DNA from: Prevotellaceae bacterium | GTDB taxonomy: Bacteria > Bacteroidota > Bacteroidia > Bacteroidales > UBA932 | Assembly (NCBI GenBank): GCA_031263585.1 | Contig: JAISFN010000111.1 | Span: 1 to 60,958, forward strand | Reading direction: 5' to 3' | Length of the DNA stretch: 60,958 nucleotides | Shown: positions 27,149 through 36,340 of the stretch, piece after piece | Layout: every line of letters starts with the position of its first letter | Numbering within the stretch: the first letter of the stretch is position 1 | Position numbers and translations under genes: made by a program | Notes under the pieces: model-generated | The model's database searches: none | The model's input: only the letters and a program-made list of their open reading frames with translations | What the model was told of the DNA's origin: nothing

Positions 27149-28240
27149 TTAAGTATACACTTTTTCGTATTTCTGATTCCGTCTCCAGGGCTCGAATCCT
27201 GTTTCGCGAATGGCGGCTTGAATGCCCTCGGCATCGAAACGGTTATGCGCTCCAGCCGACGACATTACATTTTCCTCAAGCATAATCGAGCCGAAATCGT
27301 TTGCGCCTCCGTGCAAACATAATTCGGCGACATCCTTGCCTACCGATAACCACGATGCCTGTATATTGGTGATATTGTTCAGCACAATACGGCTGATTGC
27401 AAGCATTCGTACATATTCGGTAGCCGTAACAGGTTTTATATCGAACTGTCGGGCTAACGGAGTACCTTTGCTTTGCACAGGCCAGCATATAAAGGCCAAA
27501 AAACCGTATGTACCGGTCGGCCGTTCATTTTGCAAATTGCGTATTTTAAGTAAATGTTCAATGCGTTCCTCCGGAGTTTCGATATGTCCGAACATCATGG
27601 TTGCCGATGTAGCTAGATTCATTTTATGGGCTTCGCACATTACATCAAGCCATGCCTGTACATCGGGCTTAGTCGGCGACAGTATTTTCCGCACTCGGTC
27701 ACTTAATATTTCGGCTCCTGCACCCGGTAAACTATCAAGCCCCGCCTCAAGCAAGTACTTAAGGACTTCACTATAACTCATGTTTTCCAGACGGGCAATA
27801 TGGGCAATTTCCGGCGGCCCTAAAGCATGCAATTTAAGTGTGGGAAAATGCTGCTTTAAGTTACAGAACAAATCCGAATAAAAAGCCAGGCCATACCCTG
27901 GGTGCAAACCGCCCTGCAACAACACCTGGTCGCCTCCGAACCGATATAGCTCGTTAATCTTTTCAATATATTCATCCAATGTAGTTGAGTAGCTCTTATC
28001 CGTTTCGCTTAACTTGCAATGAAAATTGCAAAACTTACACCCTGATATACATATATTGGTAATGTTTATATTACGGTCAATTTGCCAGCTAACGCCTTTG
28101 CCCGGCACGTGCTTTTGCCGTAACTTGTTGGCAACGCACATTAATTCGGCGGTGGGTGCATTGCAGTATAAAGCCATTGCTTCACCGAGGTCTAAATCCT
28201 CTAACTGTAAGGCTTTTTTATATAATTTATCCAAATGCAT
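27149..28240 (-). CDS. mqnC: cyclic dehypoxanthinyl futalosine synthase
   Basis: About 363 residues from the ATG at 28240 (the frame opens at 28258). It is a radical SAM enzyme with CISGCKFC (Cx3Cx2C) at ~51-58, LPGAGAEIL, TSATMMFGHIETPEERIEHL, NIQASWLSVG and GANDFGSIMLEENV, the last two specific to MqnC. It cyclises dehypoxanthine futalosine in the futalosine route to menaquinone. No other mqn gene is present here. MqnE/CofH relatives are excluded by the GANDFGS motif. Confidence 0.9.
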   Translation of the reverse strand: MHLDKLYKKALQLEDLDLGEAMALYCNAPTAELMCVANKLRQKHVPGKGVSWQIDRNINITNICISGCKFCNFHCKLSETDKSYSTTLDEYIEKINELYRFGGDQVLLQGGLHPGYGLAFYSDLFCNLKQHFPTLKLHALGPPEIAHIARLENMSYSEVLKYLLEAGLDSLPGAGAEILSDRVRKILSPTKPDVQAWLDVMCEAHKMNLATSATMMFGHIETPEERIEHLLKIRNLQNERPTGTYGFLAFICWPVQSKGTPLARQFDIKPVTATEYVRMLAISRIVLNNITNIQASWLSVGKDVAELCLHGGANDFGSIMLEENVMSSAGAHNRFDAEGIQAAIRETGFEPWRRNQKYEKVYT

Positions 28241-28297
28241 AATATGCAAAGATACCAAAATTAAAATTTGGAATAAGAGTTGGATATTTTAAGCCGT

Positions 28298-28624
28298 TTA
28301 CAAAAATTTACTTTCTATTTCCGCCTCTTCTCCGTTTTTGATTTTGACTATTATTATAAGCTTATTTTCAGAGTTGAAAAGTGAAGGCTTGCCTATAATG
28401 ATGCAGACTGATGATACGCCGGAATAATCAATCCCATTGATCGGTAAGATTTGGTTACCAACACTTATCCCTCCTTCAAACGATTTATCCAAAATTATAC
28501 TTATCGAATATTTTCCATTGATAAATGCAGGATTCAAACTAAATAATTTTTTTGAGGCATCTATAACTTTAATGAACAACCCCGGGGCAGAGCCCCGAGG
28601 AATTCTTTTGAGTAAACGACTCAA
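28298..28624 (-). pseudogene. C-terminal PDZ-like fragment, perhaps of an aspartyl protease
   Basis: A 108-residue frame. From about residue 17 it looks like the PDZ-type end of Bacteroidota retropepsin-like proteases (GGISVGNQILPINGIDYSG ... EAEIESKFL). The first 15 codons (LLKRIPRGSAPGLF) come from a GC-rich hairpin repeat at 28580-28600 and not from a protease, and no protease domain lies upstream. I read it as a truncated remnant. Confidence 0.5.
28580..28600. repeat. GC-rich hairpin repeat
   Basis: Six-bp stem CGGGGC / GCCCCG (28583-28588, 28592-28597) with a three-base loop, in an otherwise AT-rich region. It marks the breakpoint of the truncated PDZ-like gene. Confidence 0.6.
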
Positions 28625-28807
28625 AATAAAAACGTTTATTTAAATGAATATCCTTATAATTACTTATATTATTCTCTATGACTGAAAATATGCTTATGCC
28701 TTTTGCTGATAAGGGGAATTTTGTATGTTACTATCGACAGTTATTTTTTGTAACTATCGTGCTATTTGATTAGATTTTAACACATTGACAAACAATAGTA
28801 AAAAGTT

Positions 28808-28840
28808 TTTGCTTTTAGAGCATTAGGTTTTATATATTTG
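28808..28840 (+). promoter_or_regulatory. Bacteroidota-type promoter for the FabK-like gene
   Basis: -33 TTTG at 28808-28811 and -7 TATATTTG at 28833-28840 with a 21-base spacer fit the phylum consensus (TTTG / TAnnTTTG). This leaves a ~45-base AT-rich leader before the ATG at 28895. Confidence 0.7.
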
Positions 28841-28894
28841 TACGTATTTAAAAAGAACAAACATTACAAGTATTAATAGTTTAAATTTGATAAA

Positions 28895-29845
28895 ATGGAA
28901 AACAGCGTTACAAAATTGTTAAAAATAAAATATCCGGTTATTCAAGGCGGTATGGTATGGTGCAGCGGATGGCGTTTAGCCTCGGCGGTTAGTAATAGCG
29001 GCGGACTGGGCTTGTTGGGGGCAGGTTCGATGACACCCGATATACTGCGCGAACATATACAAAAGTGTAAGGCGGCTACACCTCATCCTTTTGGCATAAA
29101 TATGCCGCTTTTATATCATGAGATAGAGGGTATGATGAAAGTTATTGTTGACGAAGGTGTAAAAATTGTTTTCAGCTCGGCGGGTAATCCTAAAACATGG
29201 ACAAAGTATTTAAAAGACAATGATATTACCGTAGTACATGTAGTATCGAGTTCAAAATTTGCTAAAAAAGCTGAAGAGGCGGGGGTAGATGCAATTGTTG
29301 CCGAAGGTTTTGAAGCCGGAGGCCATAACGGGCGCGAAGAGACTTCGACATTCGCCCTTATTCCGCAAGTGCGCAGGGCTACATCGTTGCCATTAATTGC
29401 AGCGGGAGGCATTGCCACTGGCGCGGGTTTGCTGGCAGCTATAATCCTGGGAGCCGATGGCGTTCAAATGGGAACCCGGTTTGCCCTTGCTGAAGAGAGC
29501 TCGGCAAGTAACGAATTCAAGCAGTTGTGTATAAGCTTGAACGAGGGGGATACAATGTTGTCGTTAAAAAAACTTTCGCCCACACGTTTGGTTAAAAATG
29601 AGTTTTTCAATCAAGTAAACGAGGCCGAAAATCGCGGAGCCGACGTTGACGAAATGCGCGAATTATTAGGCCGCGGGCGTTCGCGTATAGGTATTTTCGA
29701 GGGTAACCTAAGCGAGGGCGAACTTGAAATAGGGCAAATCGCATCAATAATCCGTAAAATAGAACCGGTTGATGTAATTATGAAAGAGATTATAGCAGAA
29801 TATACTAGCACATTGGAGAGGATGGCCGCATTGACGAGATTTTGA
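28895..29845 (+). CDS. nitronate monooxygenase / enoyl-ACP reductase II (FabK-like)
   Basis: 316 residues forming an FMN-binding TIM barrel of the NPD/FabK family. It has the N-terminal YPVIQGGMVW, catalytic-type GFEAGGHNGREE (His ~150), phosphate-binding AAGGIATGAGLLAAIILGADGVQMGTRF and an extended C-terminal tail. Members either reduce enoyl-ACP in fatty-acid synthesis or oxidise nitronates, and sequence alone does not separate them. In Bacteroidales a FabK-like role is plausible. It has its own promoter. Confidence 0.82.
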   Translation: MENSVTKLLKIKYPVIQGGMVWCSGWRLASAVSNSGGLGLLGAGSMTPDILREHIQKCKAATPHPFGINMPLLYHEIEGMMKVIVDEGVKIVFSSAGNPKTWTKYLKDNDITVVHVVSSSKFAKKAEEAGVDAIVAEGFEAGGHNGREETSTFALIPQVRRATSLPLIAAGGIATGAGLLAAIILGADGVQMGTRFALAEESSASNEFKQLCISLNEGDTMLSLKKLSPTRLVKNEFFNQVNEAENRGADVDEMRELLGRGRSRIGIFEGNLSEGELEIGQIASIIRKIEPVDVIMKEIIAEYTSTLERMAALTRF

Positions 29846-30224
29846 GCATATTAAAAAGTGTCGTGTTAAAATAACCGGAGCTTTAGAGGCTTCACAGTAT
29901 AAGCCTCCTGCATTAACAAATGCTTCAATTTGTTTCTTCATTATTGAGCATGATTGCGCTACAATACTCATTATTACAATAATGACTGCCAAAAAGAGAT
30001 GCATCAACTTTGGCAAAGAACTCTTTTTAATTTACTTACAGCAGGCTTCATTTGTGCCGAAACTATTCGGGTTTCGCCGCTTTTAACTTGAATTTTTGTA
30101 CATAACAGCTTTTGTTTTACTTCAGTCCTGTTACGAAAGGTTTTAATGGTAGAACTTCTCTGAGCAAATTTTTGCTTTCAGATGTTCTTTCAAATCTTTT
30201 ATATTATTTATTTTAAGCGATTTA
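29846..30224. other. intergenic region without a supported gene
   Basis: An open frame on the minus strand (to 30016) starts with a lipoprotein-like signal (IMSIVAQSC) but runs antisense into the FabK-like gene and has no recognisable domain. I treat the region as decayed sequence downstream of the LamG remnant. Confidence 0.3.
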
Positions 30225-30790
30225 TTAGTTTTGCTCGTTAAACAATGACTGTATTTCGCTTAAAGTCAAGGCACGGTTATAAACTCTGACGTCATTAACG
30301 TCATTGAAAGGGAATCAGCCTGATGGCGCCCAGCCACCAGCCAAACCATACCTTCCGATATATAAATCCCTTTCATTTTAAAATGATACATTTACATTAT
30401 CGTAAGTGTTTTTTGCAACGCTTTGTTCATCAATAAATAATTCGACAGTTTGAGGCGTAACAATCACGACTACGTGTCGTCACACTCCAACAGAGGAGGC
30501 TTCATCGATATTTGTACCAAATTCGATTGAATTGTTTGATGAGTTGTTAATATTTATTATACGAGGATGAATATGAAAACCGCCCTTGTCGCCGTCTTTC
30601 AAGAGAATACACAGATGCCCGTTTTCCGTATAATTGCCCCATCCATTCCATTGAGACCTTTTAAATTATGCCACGCTGATACGGTAAACTGGTCTGTAAA
30701 TTGCAGGGAAGCGCTGTTCGTTACTTTTATTGCGGAGGTGTTGTAATAACCGCCAAAGTTATAAGCACTGTTTGTTTTACCGTTTCTGCG
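30225..30790 (-). pseudogene. LamG/concanavalin-A-like domain remnant
   Basis: Minus-strand pieces in different frames read NSASLQFTDQFTVSAWHNLKG, NYTENGHLCILLKDGDKGGF, VVIVTPQTVELFIDEQSVAKNTYDN and finally VNDVRVYNRALTLSEIQSLF. This is the usual order of a LamG jelly-roll domain in Bacteroidota surface proteins. Several frameshifts and stops separate the pieces and no N-terminus is found. Confidence 0.65.
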
Positions 30791-30800
30791 CTCAATCCTT

Positions 30801-32627
30801 TTACCCGCAGTATTTCTCCTTACATCGTTTCAGGAAGGCTGCTATGAGTTCATCCAGTGTCTTGAACATTTCCCTATCGATGAAGATGAAACCGCTCTCG
30901 GTGTACCAGCACTTTTTCGCTGCGTCCCAATAAAATTCCTGCTTCTCGCCATTCTTCGTCACGAGTTTGCCGGGGTTCTGCTCAGTGTACTCCATGAAGA
31001 GGATTTCCTTCTTCACGTCTTCGGGAAAGCGCGTTTTCTCTTCGTCTATCTCGCATCGTTCGCAGAGGTACTGGCGGTGGGCGATGCGTGATTTTTCGGC
31101 TTCGGCATTGGTGCGCTGGGCGTATACGTTCCATGTCGTCACGTCCTTGTCCCACACTTCGCGGAGGCGGCTGTCCTTGCTTTCCAGCACCCTGCAGGCG
31201 CTGTCGAAGAACGTGCCGAGATGGAAAGCGTTTCCTTTTTCGAGGGCGGAGGACTTCTGCCATGCCTGCGTGAGCGTCCGTTCATGCGCCTCGTGTTCGC
31301 CCGTGCGGATATCCAGCGGGTCGTAATTTCCCTGACCTGCGTAGTAGGCAAGGCCGATGAGCGCGATCAGCGGGTTCTTCTCCGCTTTAAGGAGGTGGAA
31401 AATGTAGGTGGAGGGAATGTTTAGGGAAAGGCCGGTGCACACGTCGTACACGTCCTTCATCTCTTGCGCCATCGTCACATGACTGTCTGGATCATACATC
31501 GAATGGCGATCGATAAAAGTAGCAATATCCTTGGGTATGCTTTGGTCAGAGGAAATACGGCGCCCCACCTGTTCGGCATCCGCCGTTCCCCTGCCTATTG
31601 CGATGAACTCTTGCCGGTGCTTCTCCACCAGTACGGTGTATTCTTTCTTGTAGATGGCATACAGCTTGGGCTGCACGAGGGTGGAGCGGTCGGCAAACTT
31701 CGATAGGAAGAGCCGGATGTCCTCGTACGAGGTGACCTGCCCTGCAAAGCGTTCCGTTAGGAAATCGTATGTGTCCTCGAACTGGCGGAACGTGGCCGGG
31801 TCGTTCTTCAAGGAGTGAATGTCGAAGTCCGTGCCCGGCGTGGAAAGCATCTGTTTCAACAGAGGGAGGCGACCTTCGGCAATGGCGCGGTATATGGCGT
31901 CGCGCCCGTTACGGTCGGATTTTTTCACGTCTATTCCCTGCTGTATGAAGTAGCTCTGGAGGTATTCATTTTCGGTGTCCATAGCGAAAGCCATCAGCGA
32001 ATTGCCTTCGCCGTCGTAGGTGTTGACCGGTGCGCCTTTCTCTATCAGCAAGCGGAGCACGTTGTCGGAGATGTAGTCTTTACTGAATTTGCCCAGATGC
32101 GTATGGTTCTCCCTGATGAGGTAGGCGAATGGGGGTAGCAACGACTGATAGCGGAGGTTGATGTCGAAATCCTGCCGGGAAAGGATGAGCGACAGCACTT
32201 CTTCCGCCGTGGCGCACTCATGCTTGGGGTGCGCGGCTATGAAGTCGAGCACGATATAGATAGGTGTTTTGCCGCCGGAGGGCTGTATCAGGTTACAGCC
32301 CGCACGGATGACTGTCCCGCACATCGTGGCAGTGCACCTGCCGTCCAGCGCACGGCACACAGCGTCATGTAGCAACGGCACGCTGGTAGTGATTTTCTTC
32401 TCGCTCAAACCGTCCCGTTGCTCCACCTGCGAGGCATCGTTTGCCGCCTGCGGATTTTGTTGCAGATAACTTTCCATACCTCCGGTGTCGCAGTCGTCCA
32501 GCAACTTGGCAAGCGTGGCGTTGAACGCTGCTGTCGGAGCTTTTTTGAGGCTGTTGAAGCTCTGTGCCATGCACGTACTGCAATGCAGCAACAGGGCAAT
32601 GAAAAGGGCAGATGTACAGGCTTTCAT
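30801..32627 (-). CDS. exported ankyrin-repeat-like protein
   Basis: 608 residues with a signal peptide (MKACTSALFIALLLHCSTCMAQ). Degenerate ankyrin-type units follow: TSVPLLHDAVCRAL, GKTPIYIVLDFI, DNVLRLLIEKGAPVNTYDGEGNSLMAFAMD and YLQSYFIQQGIDVKKSDRNGRDAIYRAI. The C-terminal ~330 residues are unrecognised, with a CEEC-like pair (CERCE). GC content is clearly higher than that of nearby genes, and the start overlaps the stop of the upstream gene (TAATG). Both genes look acquired together. Function unknown. Confidence 0.75.
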   Translation of the reverse strand: MKACTSALFIALLLHCSTCMAQSFNSLKKAPTAAFNATLAKLLDDCDTGGMESYLQQNPQAANDASQVEQRDGLSEKKITTSVPLLHDAVCRALDGRCTATMCGTVIRAGCNLIQPSGGKTPIYIVLDFIAAHPKHECATAEEVLSLILSRQDFDINLRYQSLLPPFAYLIRENHTHLGKFSKDYISDNVLRLLIEKGAPVNTYDGEGNSLMAFAMDTENEYLQSYFIQQGIDVKKSDRNGRDAIYRAIAEGRLPLLKQMLSTPGTDFDIHSLKNDPATFRQFEDTYDFLTERFAGQVTSYEDIRLFLSKFADRSTLVQPKLYAIYKKEYTVLVEKHRQEFIAIGRGTADAEQVGRRISSDQSIPKDIATFIDRHSMYDPDSHVTMAQEMKDVYDVCTGLSLNIPSTYIFHLLKAEKNPLIALIGLAYYAGQGNYDPLDIRTGEHEAHERTLTQAWQKSSALEKGNAFHLGTFFDSACRVLESKDSRLREVWDKDVTTWNVYAQRTNAEAEKSRIAHRQYLCERCEIDEEKTRFPEDVKKEILFMEYTEQNPGKLVTKNGEKQEFYWDAAKKCWYTESGFIFIDREMFKTLDELIAAFLKRCKEKYCG

Positions 32628-33603
32628 TAGTAACTTTTCTTATCTTTCAGGTATTTCTTTTGCAGTTTGGGATTGGTGGGAACAACCAGACCGTCTACCA
32701 GCGTCCATGTCTCTTCGCCGTCTTCTGCAATGGCTTGTATTTGTCCGCCCACGCCCGCATTGATGGCTTTGAACAACATGTCGAAGCATGCACGGATATC
32801 GTCTTCCCAACGTTTCTGGCCTACAAAAAGCATCTTGCCTTCGTCCACAGCCGTTTGATAACGGGGAACTTCGTACTTTTGCCGGGGAAGTCGCTGTTTT
32901 CTGCTAACTTCACATAGTCGCCGTCGGTGCACCAGCGGGCAACGCCACCCTTCACCAACTTGTCATACACCTGATACTTTTCGTCAATATCCGCAAAGTA
33001 TTTGTCCGCTTCAGCCATGAATTGCTTATATCCGTCTAAGCCTGTCTGGACAGCAATCAACACTTTCCCTATTACCGAATTGACCGTTAGCGAAGCGGCT
33101 TCTTCACCTTTATACTTCTGATAGGCAGGGTTCTCGTCCAATCCGGCAGCGAATCCCCAATGGTTTCCATCCACGAACTGTAATATTTCCTCGTTCATGT
33201 TCTGAATAACGACCAGCGCCCCGCCTTCGGCAGTGAACTCAAACCTTAGTTCCGCATGCAACTTTACCGGTGGCACGTTCATTTTCACCCCCATCATGCC
33301 CGAAGCTGTGAATACCGTCTGCCGCAGAAAGAATGGAATGGTAATCTCGCTCGTTGCTTCGTTGATTTCGTCCAGTTTCACATCCAGCTTGTTTACCAAC
33401 CCGTAATGGGACAGGAATGAGGTAGTGGAATCCACTAGCGCCTGCTTGCTCAAATCTGTTTTTGTAATGAAGGCATAAGTTTTGCCGTCTTTTCCACCTT
33501 TCACGGGCAGCAGTCCTTTGTTCCCCGTAAGCGCCAACTGTTGCGCCTGTACCGAAACAAGTGCGGACAACATCAATACACTGAAAAAAAGTTTCTTATA
33601 CAT
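32627..33603 (-). pseudogene. exported protein of unknown function, frameshifted
   Basis: A signal peptide (MYKKLFFSVLMLSALVSVQAQ) starts at ATG 33603. The first reading frame stays on homology-like sequence to SDFPGK, then changes at the G run 32884-32887. One extra C on the coding strand would join it to RQKYEVPRYQTAVDEGKMLFVGQ, which runs to the stop at 32627 next to the ankyrin gene. The joined protein would have about 325 residues. Either a real one-base deletion or an assembly error in a homopolymer explains it. No family is recognised. Confidence 0.65.
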
Positions 33604-33663
33604 AGTAAGGAATTTTTGCGCCTCCTGTTCCCGCCAGAAGCCATTACACAAAAAAGAGAACAT

Positions 33664-34107
33664 GGGAACTATTGAATATTACTGCTGTGAGGTTCTGGAC
33701 GGCCTGCTACTTAGTAATAAACAATAACCCACATCCATGAAATATAGTGCACCTCTTGTAAGGGGGGTATATAACAAAAACATGAACATTCTTGTTTATT
33801 ATTCCAACTAACTGAAATTGTCCAGATTTCACATGCAGGATAATATCTTAAACGCTCTTTGTTACCAAAATGTACCTTCCGGCATCATACTAACACTGTA
33901 GCCAACCGAAATTGATGTAAAATTAAGCAAAAAGATTAAATCACAGCAAAATTGCTTGAAAAAAAGATTGCAGGCTTGTCCATTGTACGCCCAAAAGTAG
34001 TGAGGGGTAAGCCTAATATCCATGATGTATAATTTATAGTGGAAGTAGCCACCAACAATTGACAAGCTATAATAAAAGAAAAACTCACGAATGGGAGTAT
34101 AGTAGTG
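33664..34107. other. gap without supported gene
   Basis: About 440 bases with only short frames. Minus-strand frames near 33862-34181 are hydrophobic (ISVGYSVSMMPEGTFW, VSFSFIIACQLL) and could be the shredded end of an outer-membrane protein, but I cannot support a call. Confidence 0.3.
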
Positions 34108-34415
34108 TTATCCAATATCTTTTGAAATAAACTTCTTGATTTCTTCTTCGCTGGGGAGCTGAACCATATACTTTTGCACAAAAATATTAGGGTCTAATTC
34201 TGCCGTAGTATAGCAGACTAAAGTATCGCCTTTTTCCGTGCAAAGCAGAATACTGACAGGAGGGTTATCATCAGCCTGCACATTATTTCAGCTTTATAAT
34301 AATTGAGGTACAGATTTAACTGTGATGCGTATTCATGGTGGAATTTGTCTATCTTTAATTCGACGATAATATGGCATTTTATTATATAGTGATAAAATAC
34401 GAGGTCAGCAAAAAA
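34108..34415 (-). pseudogene. DUF1016 (YhcG-type) PDDEXK nuclease, C-terminal remnant
   Basis: Minus strand: FFADLVFYHYIIKCHIIVELKIDKFHHEYASQLNLYLNYY (residues given as landmarks LVFYH, IIVELK, EYASQLNLYLNYY) followed, after a one-base frame change near 34277, by DDNPPVSILLCTEKGD and LPSEEEIKKFISKDIG. This is the nuclease core and tail of DUF1016 proteins, with the E-x-K of the PDDEXK fold. Everything N-terminal is missing because the sequence switches at ~34416 to a copy of the PP2C tail. Confidence 0.7.
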
Positions 34416-34608
34416 ATTGCCGGTATTGGAACGTATTTTTTCCTTAAACACAAATCAATCAAACAACCGGATGGACTAAGCAAGCCTGCAACAAACAAGC
34501 AAACTAAACCGGAGCCGAAAAAATCGGATTCGAATGTGGAGTCGGTTGATAATGAGGCGGAAAAACTAGTAGAACCGATCAATACTTCTGCCGATAGAAA
34601 AACAGGCG
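34416..34608 (+). repeat. partial copy of the PP2C gene tail
   Basis: About 190 bases ~90% identical to 46534-46729 (one 3-base indel). They encode IAGIGTYFFLKHKSI and the Pro/Lys-rich periplasmic stretch of the phosphatase up to NTSADRKTG. The frame is still open (34371-34625) but lacks any catalytic domain. It places a piece of the last island gene at the opposite edge of the island, in direct orientation. Confidence 0.8.
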
Positions 34609-34777
34609 GCGGCAAGCGGCTTTAAGGAACAGGTTTTCCTCCCCCTGCAAAAAAGATGGATAACGGAGGGAATTTTCTCCTGATTTGACAGCTATAGGAG
34701 GCTGTGCAGGAATTAGGAACTCACTTTCGATTCGGCAGAAGAAATGGTCAAAAATAGCCTCAATAAGATTATTATTG

Positions 34778-34798
34778 AATAAAATTTAAACAGGCTCT
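34778..34798 (-). mobile_element. solitary IS5-like terminal repeat
   Basis: The 21-base end matches, in inverse orientation, the terminal repeat at 17564-17584. The adjoining ~130 bases carry no readable transposase. It is a remnant of an IS insertion at the left edge of the signalling island. Confidence 0.5.
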
Positions 34799-34883
34799 TA
34801 ATTTATATTAAAAAATCATATCGGCATTCGCAAAATGACTGAATTACATTGCTGTTATTTTACCCTTGGTTTAAAATTAAAGA

Positions 34884-34912
34884 TTGATCTATGAAAAAAA
34901 AATATATATTTG
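34884..34912 (+). promoter_or_regulatory. Bacteroidota-type promoter ahead of the structured RNA
   Basis: -33 TTG at 34884-34886 and -7 TATATTTG at 34905-34912 with an 18-base spacer. Transcription would start near 34919 and run into the folded region and towards the LytTR gene. Confidence 0.6.
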
Positions 34913-34984
34913 TATTTAAATATATTAGCGCCTATGGAAAAGAAAAGCTAACAATACATACAATTTTTAAGACATATTGAAAAA

Positions 34985-35156
34985 AGCGTCTAGCTTTTAC
35001 TTTTTTGTTTTCTGAAATCTCGACAATTTCAAAAGACGACCAGAGAGTAAAGCGATGATGCTCACGTTTCGGCGTGGGCTTTACTCGTTTATTTGGTCGT
35101 CAAGGTAGTCGAGAACCTCAGAAAGCAAATAATTGGAGTTTTGTCCACGCTTTTTT
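34985..35156 (+). ncRNA. highly structured RNA candidate
   Basis: A long, multi-part hairpin is built from nested complementary arms. These are TTTCTGA 35009-35015 / 35118-35124, CTCGAC 35019-35024 / 35108-35113, GACGACCA 35035-35042 / 35094-35101, GAGTAAAGC 35045-35053 / 35078-35086, and CACG 35063-35066 / 35073-35076. A short outer pair (GCGT/ACGC) and a T run (35150-35156) close it like a terminator. It contains no good frame. It has its own promoter and lies 100 bases before the LytTR gene. I do not recognise it as a named family; it could be a free small RNA or a leader. Confidence 0.6.
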
Positions 35157-35254
35157 ATGTTTTACACTTAAGCCTTTACATCTAAAATCAACTGACTATG
35201 AATAAGCATGATATTCTCGCGGATAAACAACGCTAACCTTAATACTATACTATT

Positions 35255-35614
35255 ATGAATAGATATATCTACTTTAACTCGCGCGATGAGTTTTTTCGCA
35301 TCAACCTTTCGCAAATCATTTATTTTGCGGCAGATAAAAACTACACATTGATGCAACTGCAAAATGAACAAAAATTAATTTTTACATTTTCTCTACAAAA
35401 AATGCAGCAATATCTTATAGAAAAATTGCAGGAAGACGCCAAACATTTTGCAAGAATAGGAAAATCTTACATTATCAATTTAAACTATGTCTATCAAATT
35501 GATACCGCAAAACAAAAGCTTAAACTCTTATCGCCAAACAATCAAAAGGAGTTTAGTTTACCGGCATCGAAAGAAGCGTTGAAAAATTTGCGTAAATTAT
35601 TTATAAACAAATAG
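35255..35614 (+). CDS. stand-alone LytTR DNA-binding protein
   Basis: 119 residues that consist only of a LytTR domain: INLSQIIYFAADKNYTLMQL at the start, FARIGKSYIINLNYVYQID, then LLSPNNQKEFSLPASKEALKNLRKLF. LytTR domains bind paired direct repeats about two helical turns apart. No receiver or sensor domain is attached, so its activity must be set by level or by partner proteins. It is the first protein gene of the kinase/FHA island and its likely regulator. Confidence 0.9.
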   Translation: MNRYIYFNSRDEFFRINLSQIIYFAADKNYTLMQLQNEQKLIFTFSLQKMQQYLIEKLQEDAKHFARIGKSYIINLNYVYQIDTAKQKLKLLSPNNQKEFSLPASKEALKNLRKLFINK

Positions 35615-35624
35615 TTTTGACATT

Positions 35625-36320
35625 ATGACAAAAAATGAAATTTTAATAGGCAGGCAAGTAAGTGATGGAAATTATCCGGTTGAGAATAAATATAGCTCTG
35701 TCGGCAGGGTACATGCTAAAATCTCGCGAGAGCCTGACGGTTTATACATTGAAGATTTTGACTCGATTAATGGAACTTTTGTAAATGGAATAAGGATAAA
35801 AACAAAGAAAATCAGCCTTACAGACAAAGTATCGTTAGGCGGCGCCGATTATTTTCAACTGAATTTGAATGAAATTATCAAATTACTGCCCTTATCGGAT
35901 AACGAGTTTTGCCAGCGAATTTTGGAATTACGCCAGATTTACGATAGCTATCAAACTGTAAGTAACGAGCTGCAAACTAAAGGACAAGAGGGAATGATGA
36001 CCAAAAGAATGATGCCGACAATGTTGTTGGGAGTACTAACAACATTGGTAACCATGCTTGCAGGAAACGACCCGCAAATTAAAATTGCAATAGCCCTTTC
36101 GGGCGGGTTCCTTACAGTATTGGTTTTTATTGCGGCTACCAAATGGGCAAGTAAAAGCAGTAAAGCCATGAAAGAAAAATTAAACCGCCTGAATGAAAGG
36201 TTTGAACTGGATTATGTTTGCCCAAGTTGCGGAGCAAGTTTTAGGGGCCGGTCGTGGGAATTTTTAAAACGTATGGGGAAATGCCCTGCCTGCCAACGCG
36301 AATTTCGTCTTAACAAGTAG
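35625..36320 (+). CDS. FHA domain membrane protein with C-terminal zinc ribbon
   Basis: 231 residues. The FHA domain (~5-80) has GRQ, SSVGRVHAKI and SINGTFVNG, the phosphothreonine-binding loops. Two membrane helices (~130-147, 152-172) form a hairpin, and the C-terminal zinc ribbon has C199/C202 and C220/C223. Both soluble parts face the cytoplasm if the hairpin crosses twice, placing a phosphothreonine reader at the membrane next to the kinases. It begins ten bases after the LytTR stop. An inverted TTTTGACATtATGACAAAA lies across its start (35613-35632). Confidence 0.88.
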   Translation: MTKNEILIGRQVSDGNYPVENKYSSVGRVHAKISREPDGLYIEDFDSINGTFVNGIRIKTKKISLTDKVSLGGADYFQLNLNEIIKLLPLSDNEFCQRILELRQIYDSYQTVSNELQTKGQEGMMTKRMMPTMLLGVLTTLVTMLAGNDPQIKIAIALSGGFLTVLVFIAATKWASKSSKAMKEKLNRLNERFELDYVCPSCGASFRGRSWEFLKRMGKCPACQREFRLNK

Positions 36321-36340
36321 GTTCTTTGTCAAAAAGCCTA

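Noticed and set aside
29744-30016. Minus-strand frame with a lipoprotein-like signal
   Set aside because: It runs antisense into the FabK-like gene, has no domain after the signal and lies in decayed sequence.
32627-32932. Separate small gene encoding the last ~100 residues before the ankyrin protein
   Set aside because: Its first residues are out-of-frame sequence of the upstream gene; one base restores a single longer frame.
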